Positions 32,969-44,280 of a DNA stretch of 64,000 nucleotides are shown here, in pieces. Below the pieces are notes generated by a model that saw nothing but the letters and a program-made list of their open reading frames with translations, made no database searches and was not told the origin of the DNA. This DNA comes from Chaetoderma sp. LZ-2023a (lineage: Eukaryota; Mollusca; Caudofoveata; Chaetodermatida; Chaetodermatidae), in NCBI GenBank assembly GCA_034401795.1, contig CM067369.1, positions 186,982,742-187,046,741 of the forward strand, in the 5' to 3' direction. Each line of letters opens with the position of its first letter. Position 1 is the first letter of the stretch. The position numbers and the translations under genes were made by a program.

Positions 32969-33450
32969 TTGACGACCGGTATAAACGAAAAATTGGCATT
33001 AGCATAAGGACCAGCCTTATGGACGTCAGCCTCAGCCTCCGCCACCACTGCTTGTGGGTTATGCCCTTCACCCTCAAGTCTTAGGTGGGTTTGACCCGGT
33101 GCACTACACGAGCCCACCTTCGAGAGCTTGGTCGCTCTAGACTTTGCTAAAGATACTTATTAACCTGCATCGAGGTTAGAGGGAACAGTTTCCCCCATTA
33201 GCAGGTTTCTCTCTTGACGACCGGAAAATTGAAAATTGGCATAATCATAAGGACCAGCCTTATGGACGTCAGCCTCAGCCACCACTGCTTGTGGGTTATG
33301 CCCGTCACCCTCAAGTCTTAGGTTGGTTTGACCCGGTGCACTACACGAGCCCACCTTCGAGAGCTTGGTCGCTCTAGACTTTTGCTAAGGAAACTTATTA
33401 ACCTGCATAGGTTAGAGGGATCGGTTTCCCCCATTTGCGGGAATGCCCGC
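32969..33450. repeat. ~245-bp direct tandem duplication
   Basis: 'GGACCAGCCTTATGGACGTC' ... 'TGCACTACACGAGCCCACC' ... 'AGAGCTTGGTCGCTCTAGAC' occurs twice about 243-247 bp apart with about 90% identity. It lies inside DIRS-2. Confidence 0.85.
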
Positions 33451-34420
33451 TAGTCTTTGGGCTATCGTCAGAACTGGAAGAAACATCCTGTTTCTTAGTT
33501 TCCTTAAGTCCAAAGATATCCTTTCGTCCAGAGATTTGATCAAGACCGACGCGAATGACTCAAATCTCGCAATAGAACTAGTACGGCATCTGAATTCGGC
33601 GAAGAGAATCCCCCCCCCCCCCCCCCCCGTAACGACCCGTATGAGGGTACAAAAAAGGACATTTCACACAGACATGTCCGGCAAATTCAGCTGAGTGATG
33701 GCGATCACAAATCGATGACGTACATTAAATCCTATCTGAGGATTTACCAGACTCCTAAAACGAAAAAAACGTAACAATGATAGCTACCGCTTAGAAAATC
33801 ATAAAAAGGAGACTAGAACATAAAACGCACTTCTAAAAACCCCAAAAAGGTTCAAATTAGAAATCAAAATCCCTACCGACAAGAAAACAAACTTGCATAG
33901 GGATAAATGAAAATCTTTATAATGCACTAGAAGTAAATTGATACGGCCTCTTGGTCGAACGCTAGAGAACGATGATAATGATATAGGCATAGAAATTAAG
34001 TTACCACGAAACGAGAATTCGATCTTTCACGAAAACTGGTGACAATATGAACATAGTTATAAAATACAATATAACCATTAATAAACTTCCTAAACAAAAC
34101 TTTGGGATATTAGGCATATTCCTTGGTAATATAGAAGACAATAGTGTAGCTGACACAGCGCAAAGCACAAAAAACTCTTAGAGAATATTTTAGCAGTTGT
34201 TATGCTTGCAGAATAATTGAAAAGTGAATCTGTTTCCTATTTGGGCCCCAGTGCGCATGCGCGAGCGCGCTTAGTGACAAGCATCACTATGAGGGATTAT
34301 AGACTGGTGCCAGTCTATATCTGTCATTATGCTGGAGATGGACTTAACCATTAGCCTGGTTAAGGGTCCATAGTAATAGGAATAGACATGGGGAGGTGTG
34401 TATGCAGGCATAAAAATTTT

Positions 34421-34501
34421 ATTCTGATAGCTAAATGCAGATAATTGATTTAGCAAGTAGTGATTGAACGGTAATGGGTGTTTTTGTGGTGTAATAACAA
34501 C
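34421..34501. repeat. DIRS-2 inverted terminal repeat (right)
   Basis: Partner of 28991-29071 (see the DIRS-2 element). Confidence 0.8.
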
Positions 34502-34509
34502 TAAGCTTT

Positions 34510-35585
34510 TCACCAATAAAATTGGCACATATCTGGTTGAAATATGTTAAGCAACTAAGGAGAAGCACAGTTTTGACAATTTCTGTTGTATTTTTCATAA
34601 AATCTCAGATTTTCACCCAAACACGTTGCCCAAGGGCCTGTGACACTCACCTGGACCATTGGCAGTTAAACCATTTACATTTAAACAGGGTTCATACGCC
34701 TTGGGCAAAATAAAATTCCATGCTTTTTCCAGACCTTTTCCAGACTTATATTTCAAAATTACAGACCCATTATTAGCTCTTGCTCGGGAAAGTGGGCTTA
34801 TGCCATAGTGGCTGGTTGTCAAATCATGTTTTCTCCTTAACGGTTAGAGCGATTTCAGCCAAATTTGGCTGGAAGGATCCTATGCTGGTACCCTCCACAC
34901 GTTTTTTTTCATAATTATGATTGGTCAATTTTTTTCGGGAAAATCTTACATTTTATTAAGAATTTACCGGAAATTGCCAAAATGCTACTCCTTAGTTACT
35001 CATATATTTCAACCAAATTTGGCTAAACCGACTCTATGGTGGTAGGTTCTAGAACTTCTATTCAGAATTTTGATTGATACATTTTTTTGGTGAGTTTTTA
35101 TGACACATCTACCGCAAATGGTCAAAATTCTACTACGACATAGCCGCTCGACATATTTCATCTAAATCTGACTAGATGGATTCTATGGCGGTAGACTCTA
35201 GAAATTATATTCAGAATTTTGATTGATCAATTTTTGGGATGAAAATCTTTGACAAATGTACCGGAAATTGTCAAAATGTTACTCCTCCATAGCTGCTTGA
35301 CATATTTCAACCAAATTTGGTTAGACCTATTCTATGGTGGTAGATTCTAGAGCATCCATCTGGAATTTTGACTGACAAATCTACAGGAAATTGTCAAAAT
35401 GGTACGGGTACATGTATAGGCCTCAGAGCTTGTATACAGAATTTTGATTGGTCAATTTTTCCAGTGGCCATCTTATTTAATGTAAAGAATCATGTATATA
35501 TATTTAAATGCAAATGTTTCAAATGCTAATGTTTCAGGTGATCGTCACAGGCCCCTGGGCCTCCTCAAGAGGCCCTCTTGTTACT
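34510..35585 (-). repeat. Mollusc-type repeat, inverted orientation
   Basis: 'CCAAATTTGGCTGGAAGGAT' and 'TTTGGTTAGACCTATTCTAT' units about 150 bp apart, the reverse complement of the 2.3-3.5 kb array. The right end reads 'CCCCTGGGCCTCCTCAAGAG' (35552-35575), the inverse of the common 'AGAGGCCCAAGGGGCCTG' start. A nested forward fragment starts at about 34622. Confidence 0.7.
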
Positions 35586-35799
35586 ATTAGTTAATAATTA
35601 GTGGCTAATGTAAAACACAATATTAATATACCTACTGCCAACTACACACACAGAAAAGGATTTCGATTATTTTTTATACATTGTTGTCTTACTTAGTAAC
35701 TGAGCAACTCTCCCCAGTCCCCACCTCAACATATTCTACCAACCACCTTGCGCTAACCATAAACTTTATTCAAGAATTTTCTTTTCTCAGTTTTTTCTC

Positions 35800-36150
35800 A
35801 TAGTTCATTTGCAGACTTAGAGATGAGTATTTCTTGACAATTTATTACAGGAATGGCAAGCTCATTAACTGTATCTGTTATTCTTGTGATAAATGTTTAA
35901 AAATAGTCTTCTTAGGGAAGACAGATTTTGAAAATTTACCACTGAAATGCCTGGCGCGCTCAACAGTTAATATCGTTAGGGCATTGAGTTTGCTGCATTG
36001 CTTACCCCAAAACCCCTACCCAAGCAAAGGAAACAAAAAGGCAGTTTTCTCAGAGAATACTATTTCGAAAATTTACCACTAATGACTGGCACGGTTAATC
36101 AGCCAGTCATTCCAATGGTAAATTTTCACAAATCGTCTTCTCCTTCATGC
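35800..36150. mobile_element. Two degraded palindromic MITE family 1 copies
   Basis: 35800-35910 ('TTCATTTGCAGACTTAGAGA' against 'TGTTTAAAAATAGTCTTCTT') and 36040-36150 ('CGAAAATTTACCACTAATGA' against 'CAATGGTAAATTTTCACAAA'). Confidence 0.6.
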
Positions 36151-36480
36151 ACACACCAAATATTGGGTGCATACTTGCGGTAAAGTGTGATGTGCGAATG
36201 TTGTTGCATTTGCCATCAGCCCCGGGTTCAGGAATTGTTAAATGAAATTTATAACAAATATAATTGCATTTCCGCAGATGATATTTTCATGACACCTGTA
36301 TAAAGTCAAATGCAGACCTGCCTACCCCCTATAAGCTCAATCAGTAGTTTCCAATGGGAAAAGCATGATTTTCAGTAGTTTCATCATGTCAATCAGTAAT
36401 GGTTTTTCAGTAGTTTTCAGTCTTTCAGTAATTCAGTTATCACTTTTAACACAATTAAATTGCATGAAAATTTAATTCTC

Positions 36481-36671
36481 CAACCCTTTAACACTCATAT
36501 CAGCCAAAAACAGTTTCTACAGTGGTGTTGAGAAGTGTAAATTTGTAAACTTTTACCATTGGAATGACTGACTTCATAACTGAACCAGTCATTTTGGTGG
36601 TAAATTTTCAAAAATGGTCATCTCTTGGTCTGCAAATTAATATTTTCTTTGAGAAAGTGTTAACGGGTTAA
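36481..36671. mobile_element. Palindromic MITE family 1, good termini
   Basis: Starts 'AACCCTTTAACACTCATATC' and ends 'AAGTGTTAACGGGTTAA', so the terminal inverted repeat is close to (TTA)ACCC.TTAACACT. The stem arms are around 36540-36640. A lone left arm of a further copy lies at 36815-36880. Confidence 0.75.
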
Positions 36672-36679
36672 TTGTCACA

Positions 36680-37660
36680 CACATAACACCCACTCCCCCC
36701 CCCTCCACCACACCCCTTGATGCAACATTATCATTGAAATTTACCCAAGAAAAATTTTAACACCTAGAGTTATTTTAAGAAAGTTTAACACCAATAAATT
36801 TCCTAAAAATTGTTCTAAGTATGGAAGACAATTTTTGAAAATTTATCACTGGAATAACTTGCTATATTAACATTTTCCGGGGTTGAACCGTACCACCACC
36901 CACACCAATGTACCCCTAAGTCCCCTATCCAGACAAAAGAAATTGGAATCTCTAATCTTACTCTGTTGAGCCTTGAGCACCCAATTTAACCCTCGGATTT
37001 GAATCAAATTAATTTTCACATACCACTGTAGGGTTCGAAATTAGCGCTGGTCCGTTACTACCAAATATACCAACCACATATTATATAGCGATATCAATAG
37101 TCCGACATACTACCAGAAAAAATTGACCCAAGTAGAATAGTTCAGCTAATTTAATGCAGAGCGCTCGAAAAGTAACCATATTTCATTCAAATATATCCAA
37201 AGCAATACAACCTATGCAATGGGTGTATTGAATGCTTTAGTTTAGGTATTTTATCGTGAAAATGTCATGTTGATCTGTCAAATTCTAAAAGCTTGCGATG
37301 CGCGCATGCGTTAGCAGCTTCCTCCTTCTGTTATAATAAACTGTACATTTTTTATGTGAAAACCTCAGATTTTATTAAACATGTAAAAATTCTCACATGT
37401 TAACCCTTTACCCTAGATAAAGTGAATTCCATATGATTCACTATGTACTGTTGAACATTTTGAAACAAATTTGACTGCCGTTGACCTAGCTATTGATTCT
37501 TGTAGGTCATGGAATTTTTAAATTTTAGTCATGGAAAGTCATGGGAAAGTCATGGAATTTCAAATACTGAAAGGTGTACAAACCCTGTGTTTATAAATTA
37601 AACTATTTTATGAGCAGCTGGCTCCTAGCCTTTAAATCCTTTATTTATTGAATAAATTTC
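36680..37660. other. Repeat-poor interval, nothing identified
   Basis: Contains C-rich 'CACTCCCCCCCCTCCACC' (36690-36715), a family-2 MITE left half near 37448-37480, and a short 'GTCATGGAATTT' tandem at 37505-37562. No coding or RNA gene was recognised. Confidence 0.4.
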
Positions 37661-37662
37661 AC

Positions 37663-37714
37663 CTAAGAGTCAAGATACACAACTAATGCTTGTTCGGTAA
37701 CTGTGTCGCGAACC
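37663..37714 (-). CDS. Candidate terminal exon of an unidentified host gene
   Basis: On the minus strand, TTTTAACTCCATTTTCAG precedes 37714. The exon then reads VRDTVTEQALVVYLDS and a stop at 37663, followed within 40 bp by AATAAATAAA, a plausible poly(A) signal. I cannot name the protein. The exon's phase does not match the candidate exon at 38002-38159, so the two may not belong to one gene. Confidence 0.2.
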
Positions 37715-38001
37715 CTGAAAATGGAGTTAAAACATGAAATTATTTTAGGTTGAAGGAATTGAGCCACAAAGTTATAACTTGGTACATACACAGCTAATAT
37801 ATGTATGTTAATCATATTCAAAGCTCCTGATGATAGGTAATTGCCCACATGGGTAAACCATCCCTAATATGAAGGCCAAATTTTCGGATTTTTTGTTCTC
37901 ATCTGTTATGTGGACACCTGCCACACTTTAATATTGTACCTGATTCACATAAACTTTCTTCTACAGCAACACCTATATGTACATGCTTCAAAACAACTTA
38001 C

Positions 38002-38159
38002 ATTTAGTGTTTGTGATAAAGAGTCAGGTAGTACTGGTTCACTGAAATCTGATAAAAATTGTTTTTGAATGGATAAATGCCCAACTTTAGAGTCCTCCAC
38101 CGCTAGAACTGGCAGAGATATCCAGGAAATGCGTTCAGTTCCAGACTCCTCATGCATCA
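38002..38159 (-). CDS. Candidate coding exon of an unidentified host gene
   Basis: The frame opens at a Met (38159) and reads MHEESGTERISWISLPVLAV ... DFSEPVLPDSLSQTLN up to a strong GTAAGT donor at 38001-37996. Composition is unlike the repeats around it and the frame lacks low complexity. No family was recognised. It could be a first coding exon, or a coincidental open frame. Confidence 0.3.
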
Positions 38160-38439
38160 ATTAGGTGGCACAGCAAATTTCAGCTCAATATTAAGAAAGT
38201 TATCAGCGTTTAAAAATCCTTCCAAACCACTCACCGGATTCGCAAGTGCAAAAAGTGCCACGGCCCCTAAAATCAATCAACCATAACTTCAAAACTAATT
38301 GGAATTTTGCAATGAAATCTTGCATGCAGGCATCATTTCCATATATGTGCATCCGGGTGAAATTTAATAAAAAATCAGAGACGGTCACCCGGGAAGATTT
38401 TTATATTCTGGGTGATTTGGTATGGAATGACCCTACTGC

Positions 38440-39270
38440 AAAGCCTGAATTCCTAGTCAAATTGGTTTCAAAATATTCAATTGACTGATTATCAAATAGG
38501 AAACATACAATTCAGATATAATTAAGTAAATGCACATACTTGAATTTATTAATTTTGGTGGAATGATCTTACTGGGTACTGTTGTTGCCTATGGCAGCAA
38601 TCGCTCCCAGTCAAATTAGATTCAAAACGTTCAACTGACTGCTGAATAAACCGAAAAGACATACAATGTATATGTATAAGTAAGCAAAAGATTAGATTTG
38701 AACTTGTCATTCTGCCGGGTTATCATTTATATTTTACAGCAAACCCTGAATTCCCAGTCAAATTGGTTTCAAAATATTCAATTGACTGTGTATCAAATAG
38801 GAAACACATACAATCTAGATATGTATAATTAAGCAATCCCATATATTTGAATTTATTATTCTCGGGGCTGATCTGACTGGATGCTATTGCTGCCTATCAA
38901 TCGCCCCCAGTGAAATTGGATCCAAAATGGTCAACTGACTGCTGATTAAACTGTAAAGACAAAGTTAAGACATACATTTCTGTTATGTATAATTAAGCAA
39001 AAGCCTATATTTGAACTTATCATTATTGTGTCATTGCCAGGTTATTATGTATATTTTGCCTCAAAACCTGAATTCCCAGTCAAATTGGTTTCAAAATATC
39101 CAACTGACTTTATTAAATTGGAAACACATAATTCAGATATGTATAATTAAGCAAAAGCTTACGTATGAACTTGCCATTGTGTGCTACCAGGTTATCATCC
39201 ATATTTTACCACAAACCCAGAATTGCCCCGTGAAATTGGTTTCAAAATATTCAACTGACTATTAAATAGG
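38440..39270 (+). repeat. ~155-bp tandem array containing MITE-2 arms (about six units)
   Basis: 'CAGTCAAATTGGTTTCAAAA' type phrases recur near 38455, 38605, 38757, 38912, 39078 and 39230. Alternate units are more alike ('AACCTGAATTCCCAGTCAAA' against 'GTTGCCTATGGCAGCAATCG'), giving a ~300-bp dimer. 'CACATACAATTCAGATATG' and 'TAATTAAGCAAAAGC' fill the spacers. It appears to be a MITE amplified into a small tandem satellite. Confidence 0.7.
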
Positions 39271-39405
39271 GAACACATACAATTCGTACACTTAACAGAA
39301 TTCAATGTCCATGATTTATCTATATACGTAATTTATTACGCACTTTGATAACATCGTATTCCCTACGTAACTATACACACACTACAGAATGAATTCAATG
39401 AAAAA

Positions 39406-40175
39406 ATGACAAAGAGTACAGAATCTGTTTCCTTTTCAGCCCTTCATATTAATACTCGCTCTATTTTAAAGAATTGTGATAAACTAAGTAATTTCCTAGA
39501 TTCTAGTATTCATGAATTTAGTATTGTAGGGATTACTGAGACATGGCTGAAGCCGGACTCTCCACTCAACTTAATTAATATGCAAAACTATAAATTCATA
39601 GAGAAGTTCAGGCCTATTAAACCCGGAGGTGGGGTAGGCATCTATATAAAGAACAACATACAGTATATTATGAGGGAAGATTTGTCAACAACTGAAGGAT
39701 TCATTGAAACAATATTTATTGAAATTCCCGTGGAAAAATCAAAGAATAAAATTTTCGGTGTCACATACAGACCTCCTGCAAGTGACAATGATAAATTTAT
39801 TAAAATCCTAGAAAATATTTTTAAAACTATTCAAAATGAAAATAAAGCAGCCTATATATTGGGAGATTTTAACATTGATTTATTGAAACACAATACTTTC
39901 TATACCCAGGATTTTTTAACTTACTAAAAACATTTGGATTCTATCCATTTATATCAAAACCAACAAGAATCACTGAGTTCACAGCTACTGTTATTGACAA
40001 CATTTTCTCGAATACCTCTGTAAGCACCAAGAACCAAGCAGGTATTTTCGTTGTGGATATTTCAGACCATCTACCTATTTATTATATGGAGAAAGTAAAA
40101 ATAAGACAAAAATCATTCATAAAGGAAGAAATAACATGCAGACATTTTAGAAATGATAACATAGAAAAATTTTAA
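39406..40175 (+). pseudogene. LINE apurinic/apyrimidinic-like endonuclease domain
   Basis: The 173-aa frame 39406-39927 has HINTRSILKNCDKL, the catalytic-Glu motif VGITETWL, GGGVGIYI, FGVTYRPP and ILGDFNIDLL. A frameshift near 39915 moves the reading to another frame, which carries the C-terminal SDH motif (VDISDHLPIYY at about 40055). A stop follows at about 40174. All active-site motifs except continuity are preserved. It nicks target DNA to prime reverse transcription. Confidence 0.85.
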
Positions 40176-40342
40176 ATGAATATGGCAAATATAAACTGGA
40201 ATCAGATAATAGAGTGCCAGACATGTGAAGATGCCTACAACGCATTCCATACTCTTTGCACTAACATTTATGAATCAAGCTTTCCACTAAAAAACTAAAA
40301 AAGTTTAAACAAAACCCTACTAAACCCTGTTTAACAACAGGA

Positions 40343-41515
40343 TTGATAGCTGCCTGTCATAAGAAGAATAAGATGTATTTAAATTTTATAAAATTTCAAA
40401 CAAGAAATAATGATGCACAATTTAAAAAGTACAGAAACAGATTAAATCAGATAATGAGGACGGCAAAGATAAACTATTTTCATTATAAATTTGAAGAGCA
40501 AAAGAACAATATAAAAGAAACATGGAAATTAATAATAAAAAAAACACTATTGAATAAACAAAAAAGCATTTCAGGAACATCCCGGTTCATTTATAATAAT
40601 ACAATTATAACTGACAAAAAAGAAATTGCAGATAAATTTAATGAATACTTTATAAATATTGGACCTAATTTATCTAAAATAATACAGACCAGTCCTGGAA
40701 TAAATGTGCAAGACTATCCGACAGGCGACTACCAATCCTCAATGTTCCTGACCCCTACTGACAATGAAGAAATTTACAAAATCTTAATGAAAATTAACCC
40801 AACTAAGATTGCCGGCATTGATAACTTTAAATGGAAAATCTTTAAAAACTGTGCTAGAGAAATACTAACTCCACTGAATCACATCTGCAATCTATCATTT
40901 TCACAGGGTATATTTCCATCCCGATTAAAAACTGCATGCGTAACACCTATATTCAAAGCTAAAGACCCATCTGATTCTACTAACTATAGGCCAGTCTCAG
41001 TACTTCCGCTTTTCTCTAAACTTCTGGAAAGATTATACGACAATAGAACTATAAAATATCTTAATAAAAACTCTATAATCTATGAATCCCAGTACGGCTT
41101 CAGAGAAAAACACTCTACCATGCTTGCCATTGTGGATATGCTTGAAAAAATAACCACATCCCTTGAGAGAAATGAACACACTCTAGGTGTATTCTTGGAC
41201 CTCTCCAACGCATTCGATACTATTGATCATAAAATATTACTAAAAAAACTAGCCCACTATGGAATTAGGGGCATTGCATTAAATTGGATATATAGCTATT
41301 TAACTAACAGAACACGTGTAAAATTCAGTGGGGCCATGTCAGGAGACAGGAAATTAGTCTGTGGCGTTCCACAAGGATCAATTCTTGGACCTCTGTTGTT
41401 TTTACTATACATGAATGACCTACCCAAAGCATGTAATCACCTCTCACTAATATTGTTTGCGGATGATACCAATGCCTTTTGTAGTCACAAGGACATAGAC
41501 ACTGTATGTAAATAA
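40343..41515 (+). CDS. LINE reverse transcriptase domain (390 aa open frame)
   Basis: Contains the fingers motif [47 protein letters not shown], palm motif [38 protein letters not shown] and the catalytic box [11 protein letters not shown], all in order. The frame ends at a TAA shortly after FADD. The true protein would continue through 41983, where KFLGVYLDKSLTWKKHI and LILPHITYCNVIW are found. The open start is not the natural start; it is the first Met after upstream stops. Confidence 0.85.
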   Translation: MIAACHKKNKMYLNFIKFQTRNNDAQFKKYRNRLNQIMRTAKINYFHYKFEEQKNNIKETWKLIIKKTLLNKQKSISGTSRFIYNNTIITDKKEIADKFNEYFINIGPNLSKIIQTSPGINVQDYPTGDYQSSMFLTPTDNEEIYKILMKINPTKIAGIDNFKWKIFKNCAREILTPLNHICNLSFSQGIFPSRLKTACVTPIFKAKDPSDSTNYRPVSVLPLFSKLLERLYDNRTIKYLNKNSIIYESQYGFREKHSTMLAIVDMLEKITTSLERNEHTLGVFLDLSNAFDTIDHKILLKKLAHYGIRGIALNWIYSYLTNRTRVKFSGAMSGDRKLVCGVPQGSILGPLLFLLYMNDLPKACNHLSLILFADDTNAFCSHKDIDTVCK

Positions 41516-42140
41516 TGAAATGAAAAAATCATAGACTAGTTTAAAGTAAATAAATTATCTCTGAATGTCGATAAAACTAACTATATACGTTTCACAAAAT
41601 CTAAGAATTTAAAACAAATAGCTCTCCCCAAAATGCATGTAAATAATCAAGAAATTCACGAAGCACAATATGTCAAATTTCTCGGCGTCTATCTGGATAA
41701 AAGCTTAACCTGGAAGAAGCATATAGAAATAGTGAGATCCAAGGTAGCAAAGAATATCGGTATCATGCGCAGACTTAAGCCATATCTTCCCCCTAATATT
41801 CTAAAAACTCTATATTGTACACTGATCCTTCCACATATCACATATTGTAATGTAATATGGACTAACACGCATAAAACTAAACTAGCACATCCAAAATCAC
41901 TACAAAAGCAGGCAATCAAATTATTCGCACAGCCAGCAGAGGGCCAGGATGTCTTTAAAACCGAAAAAAATGCTAAAACTTGAAGACATTGGAGCTGTCC
42001 AACTATACACTATCTTAAGGGACTGCCATAATGGCAATCTACCCTCCTCATTATCAAACCTTTTAGGAACAACTCCGATATACACTCGCACAACACACGA
42101 ACTAAGAATAACTTACACCAAACCTATTACAGAACGATGA
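41516..42140 (+). pseudogene. LINE RT C-terminal region, frameshifted
   Basis: After stops at 41513-41570, the frame resumes at 41633-41983 (KFLGVYLDKSLTWKKHIEIV, IGIMRRLKPYLPP, LPHITYCNVIWTN) and shifts again to 41949-42140. These are the thumb/connection segments of CR1-like RTs. Confidence 0.75.
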
Positions 42141-42426
42141 CAGCTACACAAAAACCATCCCACCAAGCAATACAACTCTGGAAGAACACAGATATAAATA
42201 TACGCACACAAATTCTTACACAAAGCTCTTTTAAACAAATTATTAAAAAAATAATCTTAGAAAGATATTAAAAATCCAAACCAATGACATGAAGGCAGAA
42301 GTCACCACCATGGCAGTACAAAAACAAGTATGTACCCAGTTGCCAGGATAACAACTAGAATGTAAAATACACATCTGCAATAATAATAATGCATCCGTAA
42401 TTGTTTATGTGGATGATGTAGTTGTG

Positions 42427-42428
<2 letters not shown>

Positions 42429-42478
<50 letters not shown>

Positions 42479-42524
42479 CACCAAGAAATGTTGATACAAA
42501 TTAGGCCGCATTGTTATATATGAC

Positions 42525-42564
<40 letters not shown>

Positions 42565-42565
42565 C
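42429..42565. repeat. (AAT)n microsatellites
   Basis: Two (AAT)n runs (42429-42478 and about 42524-42562) embedded in a short duplicated segment ('GCACCAAGAAATGTTGATAC' at 42478 and 42567). A (GT)n run follows at 42682-42700. Confidence 0.9.
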
Positions 42566-43559
42566 TGCACCAAGAAATGTTGATACAAATTACCCCGTAT
42601 TATTATATATGACAATAAAAATAATAATAACAATAATAATAATATTGTAAACAAGATATGCATGTGTTTTCCCCACTCCCATGTGTGTGTGTGTGTGTGC
42701 GTGTTAATTGTCTATTGTCTTAAGTGCATACATCATACATGTAATTGTAAATATTATATTATCTTCACCCATGATCCAACTATTACTGAATTTTATGTTT
42801 ATTATATGTTAAATGTAAGGGGTCCACCGCTGTATAGGCTCAGCCTTTGGTGGACTGCCTGTTGCGTAGATGTAAAATCTATGTGTTATATGAACATAAA
42901 TAATTTTGAATCTTGAATCTTGAATACCGAATTAACTAGAAAGCATAAATCACGGAAACATCTTCCGGGAAGTTTTGATCAAAAATGGATATTGTACTTA
43001 TTAGAATCTAATTTCAGGAAAGGACTAGTCTGTTGTCGCTTCTACATGTATTAATTTTTTTAAATAAATTATATTCATATTCTGTATTCAGTTTTTTAAG
43101 CACCCGGTTTCCGTATTTCGCGCGTTAAATTGCGTTTATTCTTCATGTTCTTGGAATGTAAATTCCACCTCTCGGAGTTACTCTTCAGGCGAACCTCCAA
43201 GTATGGAGTATATTCCTATCTGATTTCACTATATAGTTTGGGTTTTGTTTTGTTTGTTATACGTTATTTACAATTAATAGCGACGTCATTTGATTTCATG
43301 GACCATTTCTATCAAGGTTAAGTCAGAGAGACCATAGCATTTCTTACGTAGGGTGAAGCATAATTTTCTTACTTATTTTTCGAATGTCTCGAACTGACCT
43401 CAGCAAAGCCAAAGCACTTAACCGCCAATTTACTAGCGTGTTGCTTATACTTATCATATACTACCATTATGGGCAAAATGCCTGTAGCTAGATGGCGACT
43501 ACATTATGCTCATTGCTTAGTTAATTTGTTTCGAGGTAAAGGAAAGATAATGATTGTGT

Positions 43560-44280
43560 ACTGGATCTTGCGTACACAAAAAATCTGACCAAAATGAATG
43601 TAGTTTATTTTTTAAGATATTTAGCCTTGTGGCACTAACTACTTCATTTGGTAAGCTATTCCAACCATTCCTAATTCGGTTTGCATAAAAAATTCTGTCT
43701 AATTAGTGTGTTACTTCGGCTCCAAGAATGGGCACTGAAATGGGCACTGAACACGATAAAGGCCATGAATGTATTTGGAAGTTTGAATCATATCCCCACA
43801 TGATCGACGGTAATATAGAGAAGGTAGATTCAGATATTTTAACCGGTCAAAATAAGTATAATTTCTTATTGAGGGTATCATTTTAGTTGCTCTTCACTGC
43901 ACATTTTCTAGTGTTAGACTGTCTTTTTTAACATGGGAGACCATGGACCATTCCCGTATTCAAGTATAGGTCTAACTAGCGAAGTGTACAGCCGTACCAG
44001 AGTTGAAGAATCTAAATGGGTGAGAGACCTTCTTATCAGTCCTCAAATCTTATTAGCTTTTGATACTTAGATTTCACAATGGATGCTAAATTTTAGTTGG
44101 TTGTCTACATTCAGACCTAAATCCATTATGACAGTTGTTTCTACAAACTTAATATTTGTATCAAGAGAGTTCATGAAGTATGAATGTTTAATACTAGCTG
44201 TACCTAGATGCATAGCACAGCATTTGTCAGCATTGGATTTGATTTGCCAGATAGAAAACCATTTCGTTACGCTATTTAAG
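43560..44280 (-). pseudogene. LINE RT C-terminal fragment (type B)
   Basis: On the minus strand: LDSSTLVRLYTSLVRPILEY around 43990, then RRSCGDMIQ near 43800, with several stops. This is the post-RT region of a CR1-like LINE. The same lineage is present at 49980-51490 (TALVRPHLEYANQIW, RRSRGDMIELYK). Confidence 0.65.

Larger units (their letters stand above)
28991..34501 (-). mobile_element. Second DIRS-type element, internally rearranged
   Basis: Inverted terminal repeats at 28991-29071 and 34421-34501 share about 80 bp, including 'CACTACTTGCTAAATCAATT' and 'ATCTGCATTTAGCTATCA'. Between them, on the minus strand, lie DIRS recombinase and RNase H-linker remnants (29119-30300). The recombinase stops before its HxxR and Tyr motifs and no ICR is seen, so one deletion next to the left ITR probably removed both. 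RT is not recognisable. The 5' part (32.1-33.7 kb) is dominated by tandem repeats. Confidence 0.7.
39370..42925 (+). mobile_element. CR1-superfamily-like LINE, nearly full ORF2, decayed
   Basis: Apurinic-type endonuclease (39406 to about 40175), reverse transcriptase (40343-41515) and C-terminal region (41516-42140) in the expected order. The 3' tail has three TTGAATC units (42903-42925), typical of CR1/L2-like elements that end in short tandem repeats instead of poly(A). There are frameshifts in the endonuclease (about 39915) and after the RT (about 41520) and a few stops, so it is inactive. No ORF1 was recognised upstream. (AAT)n runs interrupt the 3' UTR. Confidence 0.85.

Noticed and set aside
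33600..33630. Poly-C tracts here and at 1-30, 3678, 28579, 31431 as biological signals
   Set aside because: They occur in unrelated elements and may reflect repeat tails or sequencing artefacts; no consistent context was found.
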